Shown here piece after piece: positions 28,976 through 38,629 of a DNA stretch of 64,000 nt (positions are counted from its first letter, which is position 1; each line of letters opens with the position of its first letter). Source of the DNA: Streptomyces seoulensis (GTDB lineage Bacteria > Actinomycetota > Actinomycetes > Streptomycetales > Streptomycetaceae); the NCBI RefSeq assembly GCF_004328625.1, contig NZ_CP032229.1:1550001-1614000 (forward strand), read 5' to 3'. Position numbers and translations under genes: made by a program. The notes beneath the pieces were generated by a model. It did no database searches and was not told the origin of the DNA. It saw only the letters and a program-made list of their open reading frames with translations.

Positions 28976-28981
28976 ACATTA
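28976..28981 (-). promoter_or_regulatory. -10 hexamer of aroH
   Basis: TAATGT lies 7 nt before GTG 28968, consistent with a leaderless mRNA. The intervening TGGGAGG resembles a Shine-Dalgarno sequence but abuts the codon. Confidence 0.4.
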
Positions 28982-29077
28982 CGGGGTCACGACCGGTGCT
29001 CCGGGCCCCGCTCGAAAGGTGAGACGGGGTGACTGCTCCGTGGACGTCTTTCCCCGCGCCGGGCCGGGCCGATGCGG

Positions 29078-29083
29078 TAGGAT
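29078..29083 (+). promoter_or_regulatory. -10 hexamer of the trp leader transcript
   Basis: TAGGAT lies 7 nt before the leader-peptide ATG at 29091. No clear -35 is visible. Transcription would start at or next to the A of that ATG. Confidence 0.55.
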
Positions 29084-29090
29084 CGGCGCC

Positions 29091-29147
29091 ATGTTCGCGC
29101 AGCAGATCCAGAACTGGTGGTGGACCGCTCTTCCGGCGGCCCACTGA
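29091..29147 (+). CDS. trpL: Tryptophan leader peptide
   Basis: An 18-codon ORF reading MFAQQIQNWWWTALPAAH with three consecutive TGG codons. It lies between a -10 hexamer and a strong terminator hairpin ahead of trpEG, the layout of a ribosome-mediated attenuator: stalling at the Trp codons when charged tRNA-Trp is scarce would favour read-through. There is no ribosome binding site, so translation probably starts at the 5' end of the RNA. Attenuation of Streptomyces trpE genes has been reported in the literature, so the mechanism itself is not new. Confidence 0.9.
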   Translation: MFAQQIQNWWWTALPAAH

Positions 29148-29172
29148 TTCGCGCGCAGCACAGAGACTTCCG

Positions 29173-29199
29173 CGAAGGCCGCCCGAGGGGCGGCCTTCG
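29173..29199 (+). terminator. trp attenuator terminator
   Basis: CGAAGGCCGCCC and GGGCGGCCTTCG form a perfect 12-bp stem with a 3-nt loop (29173-29184 and 29188-29199), 26 nt after the leader stop and 74 nt before trpEG. It is followed by GTGTTTCC. Confidence 0.9.
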
Positions 29200-29273
29200 G
29201 TGTTTCCGGGGTCCGTCCCACGACCGGCGTCCGTCGTCCCGCTTTCCGGACCGCCCGACGCAAGAGGACCCCC

Positions 29274-31154
29274 ATGAACCAGCCCGACCTGGCCCGTCTC
29301 GCCGACGACGGCCGCCCCTTCGCCCTGCTGCACCGCCGCACCCCCGGCCGCGACACCTCCTCGGTGGAGGTGCTGCTCGGCCCGGTCACCGCCCACGAGG
29401 AGCTGGCCGGGCTGCCCGACGAGGGCCTGGCGCTGATCCCGTTCCGGCAGATCCGCGAGCGCGGCTTCGACGTCCGCGACGACGGCACCCCGCTGCTGGT
29501 GCTCCACCCCGAGGAGGCGTACGAGGTCCCGCTCGCGACGGCGCTGGACACCCTGCCCGCGCATCCGGTGCGGGTCGAGGACGGCGGGTTCGACGTGCCC
29601 GACGAGGAGTACGGGGAGATCGTCGGCCGGGTGCTGCATGAGGAGATCGGGCGGGGCGAGGGCGCCAACTTCGTGATCCGGCGGACCTACCGGGGCGAGA
29701 TCCCGGGCTTCTCCCGGGCCGACGCGCTCGCGCTGTTCCGGCGGCTGCTGGCGGGCGAGCGGGGCGCGTACTGGACGTTCGTGGTGCACACCGGGGACCG
29801 CACGCTGGTCGGGGCGAGCCCCGAGGTCCATGTGCGGATGTCCGGCGGCACGGTGGTGATGAACCCGATCAGCGGGACGTACCGCTATCCGGCGGAGGGT
29901 CCGACGCCGGAGCACCTGCTGGAGTTCCTCGGTGACACCAAGGAGACCGAGGAGCTGTCCATGGTGGTCGACGAGGAGCTGAAGATGATGTGCACCGTCG
30001 GCGACCGGGGCGGGGTGGTGGTCGGCCCCCGGCTCAAGGAGATGGCCCACCTCGCGCACACCGAGTACGAGCTGCGCGGGAAGACCTCCCTGGACGTCCG
30101 GGACGTGCTGCGCGAGACGATGTTCGCCGCGACCGTCACCGGCTCCCCGGTGCAGAACGCCTGCCGGGTGATCGAGCGGTACGAGCCCACCGGGCGCGGC
30201 TACTACGCGGGCGCGCTCGCCCTGCTCGGCCGGGACGCCGGGGGCGCCCGCACGCTGGACTCCCCCATCCTGATCCGCACCGCCGACATCGCCGCCGACG
30301 GCCGGCTGAGCGTGCCGGTCGGCGCGACCCTGGTGCGCGGCTCGGACCCGGCCGGCGAGGTGGCCGAGACCCACGCGAAGGCGGCCGGCGTGCTGGCCGC
30401 GCTCGGGGTACGGCCCGCCCGGCCGCGCACCGAGCGGGAGCGGCCCCGGCTGGCGGAGGACCCGCGGGTGCGGGCCGCGCTGGACGGGCGTCGCTCGGCG
30501 CTGGCGCCGTTCTGGCTGCGGATGCGGGAGCCGGCCGCCCCGCTGGGCGCGCACGCGCTGGTGGTCGACGGCGAGGACACCTTCACCGCGATGCTGGCCC
30601 ACGTCCTGCGCTCGGGCGGCCTGGAGGTGACCGTACGGCGCTTCGACGAGCCGGGGCTCACCGAGGCGGTACGGGCGCACGAGGGCCCGGTGGTGCTGGG
30701 CCCCGGCCCCGGTGACCCCTCGGACGCGGCCGACCCGAAGATGCGGCGGCTGCGGGAGCTGACGGAGACGGTGCTGCGCGAGCACCGGCACGGGGTGCTC
30801 GGGGTGTGCCTGGGGCACGAGCTGATCGCGGCGGAGCTGGGTCTGGAGATCGTCCGCAAGCGGGTGCCGTACCAGGGGGCGCAGACGGTGGTCGACCTGT
30901 TCGGGCGGGCGGAGACGGTCGGCTTCTACAACAGCTTCGTGGCCCGCTGCGACGACGCGGCGGCGCGTGAACTGGCCGCGCACGGCGTGGAGGTGAGCCG
31001 CGCCCCGGACGGTGAGGTGCACGCGCTGCGCTCCGGCCGGTTCGCGTCGGTGCAGTTCCACCCGGAGTCGGTGCTGACCGTCAACGGGGCGGATCTGGTG
31101 CGGGAGTTGGTCGCCGGGCTGCTGACGGCGCGTACCGGCTCGCAGCACTCGTAG
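29274..31154 (+). CDS. trpE: Fused anthranilate synthase TrpEG (aminase plus glutamine amidotransferase)
   Basis: 626 residues. The N-terminal ~400 residues are a chorismate-utilising TrpE domain (NFVIRRTYRGEIPGF, GASPEVHVRMSGGTVVMNPISGTYRYP, DEELKMMCTVGDRGGVVVGPRLKEMAHLAHTEYEL, AATVTGSPVQNACRVIERYEPTGRGYYAGAL). The C-terminal ~190 residues are a class I glutamine amidotransferase with nucleophile Cys512 (GVCLGHE) and His596/Glu598 (FHPESVL). Fusion of TrpE and TrpG also occurs in phenazine-type PhzE enzymes, but the tryptophan attenuator upstream points to anthranilate for tryptophan. Convergent with pfkA, 6 nt apart. Confidence 0.93.
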   Translation: MNQPDLARLADDGRPFALLHRRTPGRDTSSVEVLLGPVTAHEELAGLPDEGLALIPFRQIRERGFDVRDDGTPLLVLHPEEAYEVPLATALDTLPAHPVRVEDGGFDVPDEEYGEIVGRVLHEEIGRGEGANFVIRRTYRGEIPGFSRADALALFRRLLAGERGAYWTFVVHTGDRTLVGASPEVHVRMSGGTVVMNPISGTYRYPAEGPTPEHLLEFLGDTKETEELSMVVDEELKMMCTVGDRGGVVVGPRLKEMAHLAHTEYELRGKTSLDVRDVLRETMFAATVTGSPVQNACRVIERYEPTGRGYYAGALALLGRDAGGARTLDSPILIRTADIAADGRLSVPVGATLVRGSDPAGEVAETHAKAAGVLAALGVRPARPRTERERPRLAEDPRVRAALDGRRSALAPFWLRMREPAAPLGAHALVVDGEDTFTAMLAHVLRSGGLEVTVRRFDEPGLTEAVRAHEGPVVLGPGPGDPSDAADPKMRRLRELTETVLREHRHGVLGVCLGHELIAAELGLEIVRKRVPYQGAQTVVDLFGRAETVGFYNSFVARCDDAAARELAAHGVEVSRAPDGEVHALRSGRFASVQFHPESVLTVNGADLVRELVAGLLTARTGSQHS

Positions 31155-31160
31155 CGGGCG

Positions 31161-32189
31161 TCAGCCGAAGAACACCCCGGCCTCCGCGTACAGCTCCGGG
31201 TCGACCGTCTTCAGTTCGGCGGTCGCCTCGGAGATCGGGATGCGGACGATGCGGGTGCCCTGGAGGGCGACCATCTTGCCGTAGTCGCCGTCGTGGACGC
31301 AGTCGATGGCGTGCAGCCCGAAGCGGGTGGCGAGCCAGCGGTCGAAGGCGCTCGGGGTGCCGCCGCGCTGGACGTGCCCGAGCACGGTGGTGCGCGCCTC
31401 CTTGCCGGTGCGCTTCTCGATCTGCTTGGCCAGCCACTCCCCCACCCCGGACAGCCGGACGTGCCCGAAGGAGTCGTGCGACTCGTCCTTGAGCACCATC
31501 TCGCCGTCGCTCGGCATCGCCCCCTCGGCGACGACCACGATCGGGGCGTACGCCGCCTCGAAGCGGGAGGTGATCCAGCCGCACACCTCCTCCAGGTCGA
31601 AGCGGTGCTCGGGGATGAGGATGACGTTGGCGCCGCCGGCGAGCCCGGAGTGCAGCGCGATCCAGCCCGCGTGCCGGCCCATCACCTCGCAGACCAGCAC
31701 CCGCATGTGGGACTCGGCGGTGGTGTGCAGCCGGTCGATGGCCTCGGTGGCGATGTTGACGGCGGTGTCGAAGCCGAAGGTGTAGTCGGTGCCGGAGAGG
31801 TCGTTGTCGATGGTCTTGGGCACGCCCACGCAGGGCACGCCGTGCTCCTCGTACAGGGTGGCGGCGACGCCGAGGGTGTCCTCGCCGCCGATGGCGATCA
31901 GCGCGTCGACGCCCTGTTCGGCGAGGTTCTCGCGGACCCGGCGCACCCCGTCCTCGGCCTGGAGGGGGTTGGTGCGGGAGGAGCCGAGGATGGTGCCGCC
32001 GCGCGGGAGGATGCCCCGCACGGCGGGGATGTCGAGCGGCACGGTCCGGCCTTCGAGGGGGCCGCGCCAGCCGTCCCGGAAGCCGGTGAAGTCGTAGCCG
32101 TACTCCTGGACGCCCTTGCGGACGACGGCTCGGATGACGGCGTTGAGGCCCGGACAGTCGCCGCCCCCGGTCAGCACTCCTACGCGCAT
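31161..32189 (-). CDS. pfkA: 6-phosphofructokinase (ATP or pyrophosphate type uncertain)
   Basis: 342 residues, the length of actinomycete PfkA. Motifs: MRVGVLTGGGDCPGLNAVIRA, IGGEDTLGVAA, GVPKTIDNDLSGTDYTFGFDTA, VCEVMGRHAGWIALHSGLAGGAN and LGHVQRGGTPSAFDR. The residues that usually set the phosphoryl donor are Asp in GGEDT (E. coli Gly104) and Lys in PKTIDND (E. coli Gly124), which is the pyrophosphate-type pair. The orthologue-like S. coelicolor enzyme was characterised as ATP-dependent although closely similar to a PPi enzyme, so the donor needs an assay. ATG 32189 has GAAGGGACGG upstream; TACCGT at 32226-32231 may be its -10. Confidence 0.93.
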   Translation of the reverse strand: MRVGVLTGGGDCPGLNAVIRAVVRKGVQEYGYDFTGFRDGWRGPLEGRTVPLDIPAVRGILPRGGTILGSSRTNPLQAEDGVRRVRENLAEQGVDALIAIGGEDTLGVAATLYEEHGVPCVGVPKTIDNDLSGTDYTFGFDTAVNIATEAIDRLHTTAESHMRVLVCEVMGRHAGWIALHSGLAGGANVILIPEHRFDLEEVCGWITSRFEAAYAPIVVVAEGAMPSDGEMVLKDESHDSFGHVRLSGVGEWLAKQIEKRTGKEARTTVLGHVQRGGTPSAFDRWLATRFGLHAIDCVHDGDYGKMVALQGTRIVRIPISEATAELKTVDPELYAEAGVFFG

Positions 32190-32279
32190 GGTCCGTCCCT
32201 TCGCCGCGGGTTTCCCGACTCCGCCACGGTAAGGGGGATACAGGTCACACAACGAGGGGTAGGGGGCGAATCCGGTGAA

Positions 32280-33416
32280 TCACCGGGCGGCGGAGCGGTC
32301 CCGGACGGTATCGGGCGCCGGGCCCTCGCCCTCGGCCGGACGAGCCGGCGAGCCGAGCGGGGCGGGGCCGGCCTGTGCGGGTACCGGCGCGGCCCCGGCT
32401 GCCTTCCGGGGCGCCGGCCGGCCCCTGCGGGCCAGGCGCCGGTACAGGTGGGGCAGGAAGAGGTAGAAGCGGTCGGGGAGGAACACGGCGTCCGCGACGA
32501 TCATCGCGCCCGAGAAGAGCGGCAGCCCCATGAGGACCGCGATGCCGAGGTGCATCCCGAGCAGCATGACCAGCACCGGGTACTTGAGCCGGCCGAAGAG
32601 CACGAACGGGAAGGCCACCTGCAACAGCACGGTCATGTATCCGGCGACCGCGATCAGCGTCGTGTGCGCGTCCACGAACTGGGAGAGGGCGGGCCAGGGG
32701 CGGAAGAGTTCGAGGTGGAGGACGTAGTGGAGGGCGGTGCCACTGCCCCACATGGCGCCCTGGACCTTGTAGAGGCCCGCCGATCCGTACAGGAAGCAGA
32801 CCTGGGCCGCGATGAGGAACATGCCGCAGTTGTGCACGACCGTGGTCAGGGTGATCCGGGCGTCCCGGAGCTCCCGTACGAGCGGGCCCTTGACCGGCTC
32901 CTGCGGCGCCCCGTCCGCCCGGGCCGCCTTCGTCCGGACCCTCACCGCGTCCAGGGACCAGCGCCGGCCGCACGCGGTGAGGACGAGGCAGAGGGACATC
33001 AGCAGGATCAGGTTGTCGCCGCCGTCGGTCATGAAGATCGCCCGGGCGTGGAACGAGGTCACCACGAGGGCGAAGAGCACGGAGGTGATCCGGGTGCGCC
33101 AGCCGAGCAGGAACAGGGTGGACGTGACGACGGCCGCCGTGTAGCAGAGCTCCAGCCAGGCGCGGTCGTCGGACAGGGTCAGGAAGCTGCTCCAGCCCGT
33201 CTGGCCGAAGAGCTGCCGCGCCAGGGCCGGGGTCCACGGCGAGTCGGGGCCCCAGATCTCGTGGCGGTGCGGGAACTCGCGCAGCAGGAAACCCAGGTAG
33301 AGGAAGCCGTAGCCGATGCGCAGCACCGACGCGGCGTACAGGGACACCGGCCGGCCGGTCAGCAGTTCCCTGAGGGCTCCGTACCGGTCGGTCGAGGGGA
33401 TCTGCTCACTTCCCAT
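32280..33416 (-). CDS. HTTM-domain integral membrane protein
   Basis: 378 residues with at least six hydrophobic segments, beginning PVSLYAASVLRIGYGFLYLGFLL and including TAAVVTSTLFLLGWRTRITSVLFALVVTSFHARAIF, the pattern of HTTM proteins related to the membrane half of vitamin K-dependent gamma-carboxylase. The motif YGSAGLYKVQGAMWGSGTALHYVLHLE is characteristic of the family. A Pro/Ala-rich cytosolic tail ends it. ATG 33416 overlaps the DUF5819 stop by 11 nt, so the pair is coupled and probably one complex. No carboxylase activity can be claimed. Confidence 0.85.
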   Translation of the reverse strand: MGSEQIPSTDRYGALRELLTGRPVSLYAASVLRIGYGFLYLGFLLREFPHRHEIWGPDSPWTPALARQLFGQTGWSSFLTLSDDRAWLELCYTAAVVTSTLFLLGWRTRITSVLFALVVTSFHARAIFMTDGGDNLILLMSLCLVLTACGRRWSLDAVRVRTKAARADGAPQEPVKGPLVRELRDARITLTTVVHNCGMFLIAAQVCFLYGSAGLYKVQGAMWGSGTALHYVLHLELFRPWPALSQFVDAHTTLIAVAGYMTVLLQVAFPFVLFGRLKYPVLVMLLGMHLGIAVLMGLPLFSGAMIVADAVFLPDRFYLFLPHLYRRLARRGRPAPRKAAGAAPVPAQAGPAPLGSPARPAEGEGPAPDTVRDRSAAR

Positions 33417-34134
33417 GGCTGGACACCTTCCACCACGGCAGAAGCCGGTTCTCGGCGGGCTTCGGCGGGATGCCCGCGGAGCCCGAGGCGGGGATGGGCC
33501 GGGTGACGACACGGAGCTGGACGTAGTCGAACGAGCCGCCCCTGTGCGCGGCGACCCGGTCCGCGGCGATGCCGGCCAGGTACTTCTGCATCATCAGGGC
33601 CCGTTCCGTGCGGGACTTGTCGTCCCCGCCGTGCGAATCGACGTAGGAGGACCAGGCGCGGCGCAGCAGGTTCTGGGCGGTGTGGCTCGGGAACGGATCG
33701 TGTTCGACCGCCGCGTGGTCCACCGCGGTCAGGTCGAACCAGCCGCTCACCCGGACGGCTCCGCCCGGCTCGGTGCGGGCCGTTCTCACCAGGATCTGCC
33801 GGTTGACGGATTCAGGGTCCGGCGCGAAAAGTCGCCAATTCTGCTCGAAAAAAGGAAAAACCCACGCATTGATCTGCGGGGTGAATCGTCTGGAAACGGT
33901 ATTGGCGGGAGCCACGTGCAGAAAAATCAGAAACACGTGGACGAGGGTCGCCGCCACGCAGAAGATCACAGTGGTCCACAGACCAGCCCTCACCACGAGG
34001 ACACCGGTCGGCCGGCTTTCCGGCGTCGGCTCGCCGCCAGGGCCTTCAGGTGCGGCCGGACCGGAAAGGGAGTGCTGGATCGCCTCCGCCTCCGACTCCG
34101 CATCCGCCGGTTCGATTCGGGTCGGCACCGCCAC
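33406..34134 (-). CDS. DUF5819 family membrane-anchored protein
   Basis: 242 residues. A cytosolic ~55-residue acidic N-terminus, one membrane span (GLWTTVIFCVAATLVHVFLIFLHV), and an extracytoplasmic domain with FTPQINAWVFPFFEQNWRLFAPDPESVNRQILVR, the DUF5819 core. GTG 34134 was selected because GAGAGG lies about five nt upstream; GTG 34128 is also possible. Translationally coupled to the HTTM gene. DUF5819/HTTM pairs recur in Streptomyces genomes as I recall, without an assigned function. Confidence 0.82.
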   Translation of the reverse strand: MAVPTRIEPADAESEAEAIQHSLSGPAAPEGPGGEPTPESRPTGVLVVRAGLWTTVIFCVAATLVHVFLIFLHVAPANTVSRRFTPQINAWVFPFFEQNWRLFAPDPESVNRQILVRTARTEPGGAVRVSGWFDLTAVDHAAVEHDPFPSHTAQNLLRRAWSSYVDSHGGDDKSRTERALMMQKYLAGIAADRVAAHRGGSFDYVQLRVVTRPIPASGSAGIPPKPAENRLLPWWKVSSHGK

Positions 34135-34263
34135 CCCGCCTCTCTCAGATGACTGCTCACGTCCGATATTCACCGCGGATCGCCACGGGCGGCGCACCGC
34201 GGGTCCGTGAGGACTCGCCGTGCGCCGTCGTCCGGTGGACGAGGTCACCGCGGTGGGTGCCGT

Positions 34264-35475
<1,212 letters not shown>

Positions 35476-35840
35476 CGAAGGCCATTTCCTGTGGGGGCCG
35501 TGGCATACGGGCTCCATCCGGATGCCCGGTAGCCTTGTTGCTGTTGCGGCATATTACGCAGGAAATTTACGCGCCGAGAAAGTCAGAGATCGACAACTAA
35601 AAGTGATCGTTTCTTCAGCCGCATGGCGCGGGATGAAAAGAATCAGACTCAAAATTCTGATCATCCGACGCATCCCCCGAATGCGTCGGGGCGGATCACG
35701 GTAAACGGGCGGCGCGGTTCCCGCCGGGCGGAATGTATGCGCCGCCATGCATGACCCGGTGCCGCCAATGGGGTGGTTGTGCATGAGTTGCCGATGAGCG
35801 GGCGTGGCGGTGAATTCATGCATACCCCGATCGAGCCGGG
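35476..35840. other. Comparatively AT-rich 365-bp intergenic region
   Basis: The stretch 35551-35700 has runs such as TAAAATT-type sequence (GGAAATTTACG, ACTCAAAATTCTG) rare elsewhere in the window. Leftward, TAATAT (35556-35551) is a possible -10 for the DUF3494 gene, which would give a leader of about 70 nt. The 60-codon rightward frame here has no ribosome site or family features and I do not call it a gene. CATGCA occurs at 35745-35840 several times without a clear pattern. Confidence 0.4.
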
Positions 35841-36512
35841 TCAGTCGTCCAGGCCCCGCTCGATCGCGTACCGCACCAGTTCCACCCGGTTGTGCAGCTG
35901 GAGCTTGCCCAGGGTGTTCTGGACGTGGTTCTGGACCGTGCGGTGCGAGATGACCAGGCGTTCCGCGATCTGCTTGTAGCTCAGGCCCTTGGCGACCAGG
36001 CGCAGCACCTCGGTCTCCCGGTCGGTGAGCCGGGGCGCGCCCGGCGCCCCGGCCTCGGGGGCGGGCGCGGGCTCGGCGGCCAGCCGCCGGTACTCGCCCA
36101 GGACCAGTCCGGCAAGGCCCGGGGTGAACACCGGGTCGCCGACGGCGGTACGGCGGACCGCGTCCAGCAGTTCGCCGGTGGACGCCGACTTCAGCAGGTA
36201 GCCGGTGGCGCCGGACTTCACGGCCTCCAGCACGTCGGCGTGCTCGCCGCTGGCGGAGAGCACCAGCACGCGCAGGGCCGGGTTGTGCGCGATGAGCTCC
36301 TTGCAGACCTGCACCCCGGGCTTGGCGGGCAGGTTGAGGTCGAGCACGAGGACGTCGGGGGCGGCGGCCTTGGCGCGGCGCACCGCCTGCTCGCCGTCGC
36401 CCGCGGTGGCGACGACCTCGAGCCCGGACTCGGCCAGGTCGCGGGCGACCGCGTCGCGCCACATGGGGTGGTCGTCGACCACCATCACCTTGATCGGGTC
36501 CTGCTCGGTCAT
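35841..36512 (-). CDS. macR: LuxR/NarL-family response regulator (MacR type)
   Basis: 223 residues. The receiver domain starts IKVMVVDDHPMWRDAV with phosphoacceptor Asp58 (VLVLDLNLP) and the conserved Lys in GYLLKSAS. The C-terminal LuxR-type helix-turn-helix is LTDRETEVLRLVAKGLSYKQIAERLVISHRTVQNHVQNTLGKLQLHNRVELVRYAIERG. The ATG overlaps the kinase stop by one base. The pair sits where S. coelicolor carries MacRS, a regulator of membrane-protein and morphogenesis genes, and I recall a TGAGTAC-GTACTCA box for it; I found no full copy of that box in this window. Confidence 0.88.
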   Translation of the reverse strand: MTEQDPIKVMVVDDHPMWRDAVARDLAESGLEVVATAGDGEQAVRRAKAAAPDVLVLDLNLPAKPGVQVCKELIAHNPALRVLVLSASGEHADVLEAVKSGATGYLLKSASTGELLDAVRRTAVGDPVFTPGLAGLVLGEYRRLAAEPAPAPEAGAPGAPRLTDRETEVLRLVAKGLSYKQIAERLVISHRTVQNHVQNTLGKLQLHNRVELVRYAIERGLDD

Positions 36513-37702
36513 CACCGTTCCGCCTTCCCCCGCGCCGCCTCGGCGCTCTTCGGTACCGTCAACTCGATCTCCGTGCCCTGTCCGGGCACGGAGATCACCT
36601 CGGCGCTGCCGCCGAGGTCGCGCAGCCGTCCCCGGATCGACTGGGCCACCCCGAGCCTGCCCTCGCCCTCGGCCAGCGCGAGCCGGCCCTCGGGGATGCC
36701 GGGGCCGTCGTCGCGGACGGTGACGACGATCTCGCCGGGCTCGTCCTCGACCAGGATCCAGGCGCGGGCCTCCTCGCCCGCGTGCCGCCGCACATTGTCC
36801 AGCGCCGCCCCGACGGCGGCCGCCAGCTCCCGCGCCGCCGTCGCCCCCAGCATGACCGGCGCGCCCGGCTCGGCGAGGCTCACCCGGGACCCGGCGTACG
36901 GGGCGAGCAGGGAGCGCAGGTCGAGCGGGCCGGTGTCGGCGGGGGCCGGGCCGGCGGGCACCCGGCTGCTGGGGAGCAGGCCGCCGGAGACCAGGGTGCG
37001 CAGGGCGATCTCCTGGTCCCCGGCGAGCCGGCCCAGCTCGGCCGCCTCGCCGCCGATGACCGCGCCGCGCCGCTGCACCATGGCCAGTACCTGGAGCACG
37101 CTGTCGTGGATGTCGCGGGCCAGCCGCTCCCGTTCGCGGGTGGCGGCCTCGATCTCCAGGGCGCGGGCGAGGGTGCGCTCGGAGGCGCGGGCCACCTCGA
37201 CCACGTAGCCGATGGCGATGGCGGCGACCCAGACCAGGATCACGTTGTGCACGGTGTCCCGCGCGGGGGCGCCCCGCTCGACCAGGTTGGCCACGGCGAC
37301 CGCCGTGGAGGCGCCGGCCGCCCAGCGCCAGCCGCCCTTGAGGGCGAAGGCCAGCACCGCCCCGGCCGTCCATATCGACGGCAGGGTGGAGCCGCCGTCC
37401 GCGATCCGGTGCGGGTCGTCGGCGAGCGGGGTGAGCAGGATGCCGAGGACCGCCACGGCCAGGTCGGCCGCGAGGAACCACCGGGTGCAGCGGGCCGCGC
37501 CGGTCACCCGGGTCACGGTGGCGAGCGTCCAGGTGACCAGCAGGGCGTAGTAGGCGAGGGCCAGCCAGGGGCGAACGAAGTGGCTGTAGGCGGTGGCGCC
37601 CAGACCGATCGCGTAGAGCATGGTCAGGACGCGGTAGCCGGTGAGCGCGCGCCACAGCGGCAGCTCGACCGACATCCGCAGCACCCGTTCACCCCTGGCC
37701 AT
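36512..37702 (-). CDS. macS: Sensor histidine kinase (MacS type)
   Basis: 396 residues. Five or so membrane spans fill the first ~180 residues with little extracellular sequence, so the signal is probably membrane-borne. The HisKA_3 phosphoacceptor is in LARDIHDSVLQVLAMVQRR, and the ATPase domain has N box ALDNVRRHAGE and G boxes DDGPGIPEG and GEGRLGVAQSIRGRL. Start ATG 37702 follows GGGGGAGG; ATG 37675 (MSVELPLW) is an alternative. Coupled to the response regulator by TGATG. Confidence 0.88.
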   Translation of the reverse strand: MARGERVLRMSVELPLWRALTGYRVLTMLYAIGLGATAYSHFVRPWLALAYYALLVTWTLATVTRVTGAARCTRWFLAADLAVAVLGILLTPLADDPHRIADGGSTLPSIWTAGAVLAFALKGGWRWAAGASTAVAVANLVERGAPARDTVHNVILVWVAAIAIGYVVEVARASERTLARALEIEAATRERERLARDIHDSVLQVLAMVQRRGAVIGGEAAELGRLAGDQEIALRTLVSGGLLPSSRVPAGPAPADTGPLDLRSLLAPYAGSRVSLAEPGAPVMLGATAARELAAAVGAALDNVRRHAGEEARAWILVEDEPGEIVVTVRDDGPGIPEGRLALAEGEGRLGVAQSIRGRLRDLGGSAEVISVPGQGTEIELTVPKSAEAARGKAER

Positions 37703-37731
37703 GGCGCCCCCGCCTCCCCCGAGCCGGGTCG

Positions 37732-38472
37732 CTAGGCCCCGGCCTTCTCCGCCTTCTCGGCCTTCTCGGCTTCCTTCGCCGCCTTCGCCGCCTCCGCGAG
37801 CTGCCGCTTGGCCGCGGTCGCGTAGATGTCGACGTACTCCTGGCCGGAGAGCTTCATGATCTCGTACATGACCTCGTCCGTCACCGCCCGCAGCACGAAC
37901 CGGTCGTGGTCCATGCCCTGGTAGCGGCTGAAGTCCAGCGGCTTGCCGATCCGGATGCCGGGCCGCATCAGCTTCGGCATCACCTTGCCGGGCGGCTGGA
38001 TCTTCTCGGTGTCGATCATCGCCACCGGGATCACCGGCGCCCCGGTGGCCAGCGCCACCCGGGCCAGACCGCCGGGCTTGCCCCGGTAGAGGCGGCCGTC
38101 GGGCGAGCGGGTGCCCTCGGGGTAGATGCCGAACAGCTCACCGCGTTCCAGCACCTCTATGCCGCTCTTGATCGCGGCCTCGCCCGCACCCCGCGCGCCG
38201 GAGCGGTCGACGGGGAGCTGCCCGACGCCCTTGAAGAAGGCGGCCGTCAGCCGTCCCTTGAGTCCGGGGGTGGTGAAGTACTCGGCCTTGGCGATGAAGG
38301 TGACCTTGCGGTCCAGCATCGTGGGCAGGAAGAACGAGTCCGAGAACGACAGGTGATTGCTCGCCAGAATGGCGGCCCCCTCGGCCGGGATGTTCTCCAG
38401 TCCCTCGACCCAGGGTCTGAAGGCGACCTTCAGCGGCCCTCCGATGGCAACCTTCATCGTGCCGTACAACAC
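37732..38472 (-). CDS. 1-acyl-sn-glycerol-3-phosphate acyltransferase-like (PlsC family)
   Basis: 246 residues. The acyltransferase motifs are complete: block I NHLSFSD (H-x4-D), block II around KAEYFTTPGLKG, block III FGIYPEGTRSPDGRLYRGKPG and block IV VIPVAMIDTEK. It would transfer an acyl chain to lysophosphatidate or a related lipid at the membrane. GTG 38472 is chosen with GGGAGG seven nt before it. The C-terminus is an Ala/Lys/Glu repeat helix (AKAAKEAEKAEKAEKAGA). Confidence 0.9.
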   Translation of the reverse strand: MLYGTMKVAIGGPLKVAFRPWVEGLENIPAEGAAILASNHLSFSDSFFLPTMLDRKVTFIAKAEYFTTPGLKGRLTAAFFKGVGQLPVDRSGARGAGEAAIKSGIEVLERGELFGIYPEGTRSPDGRLYRGKPGGLARVALATGAPVIPVAMIDTEKIQPPGKVMPKLMRPGIRIGKPLDFSRYQGMDHDRFVLRAVTDEVMYEIMKLSGQEYVDIYATAAKRQLAEAAKAAKEAEKAEKAEKAGA

Positions 38473-38629
38473 CCACGTGCCTCCCGATTCCGTCGCACAG
38501 ACCTTAACCCGGACCGCCGCCGATGGCGCCGACGGCCCTGGTCGGTGGCGACGCGGTCGCGTACGGTGAAGCACATCCACCCGTACCGCACTCCCCAGAG
38601 ATCCACATACCGGAACAGGAGCCCCAAAG

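Noticed and set aside
29274..31154. Phenazine-type PhzE rather than anthranilate synthase
   Set aside because: The E-G fusion is shared with PhzE, but the Trp-rich leader and attenuator directly upstream and the absence of other phz genes favour tryptophan synthesis.
35522..35704. A 60-codon rightward ORF in the AT-rich intergenic region
   Set aside because: No ribosome binding site, no conserved feature, and it overlaps the probable promoter of the DUF3494 gene.
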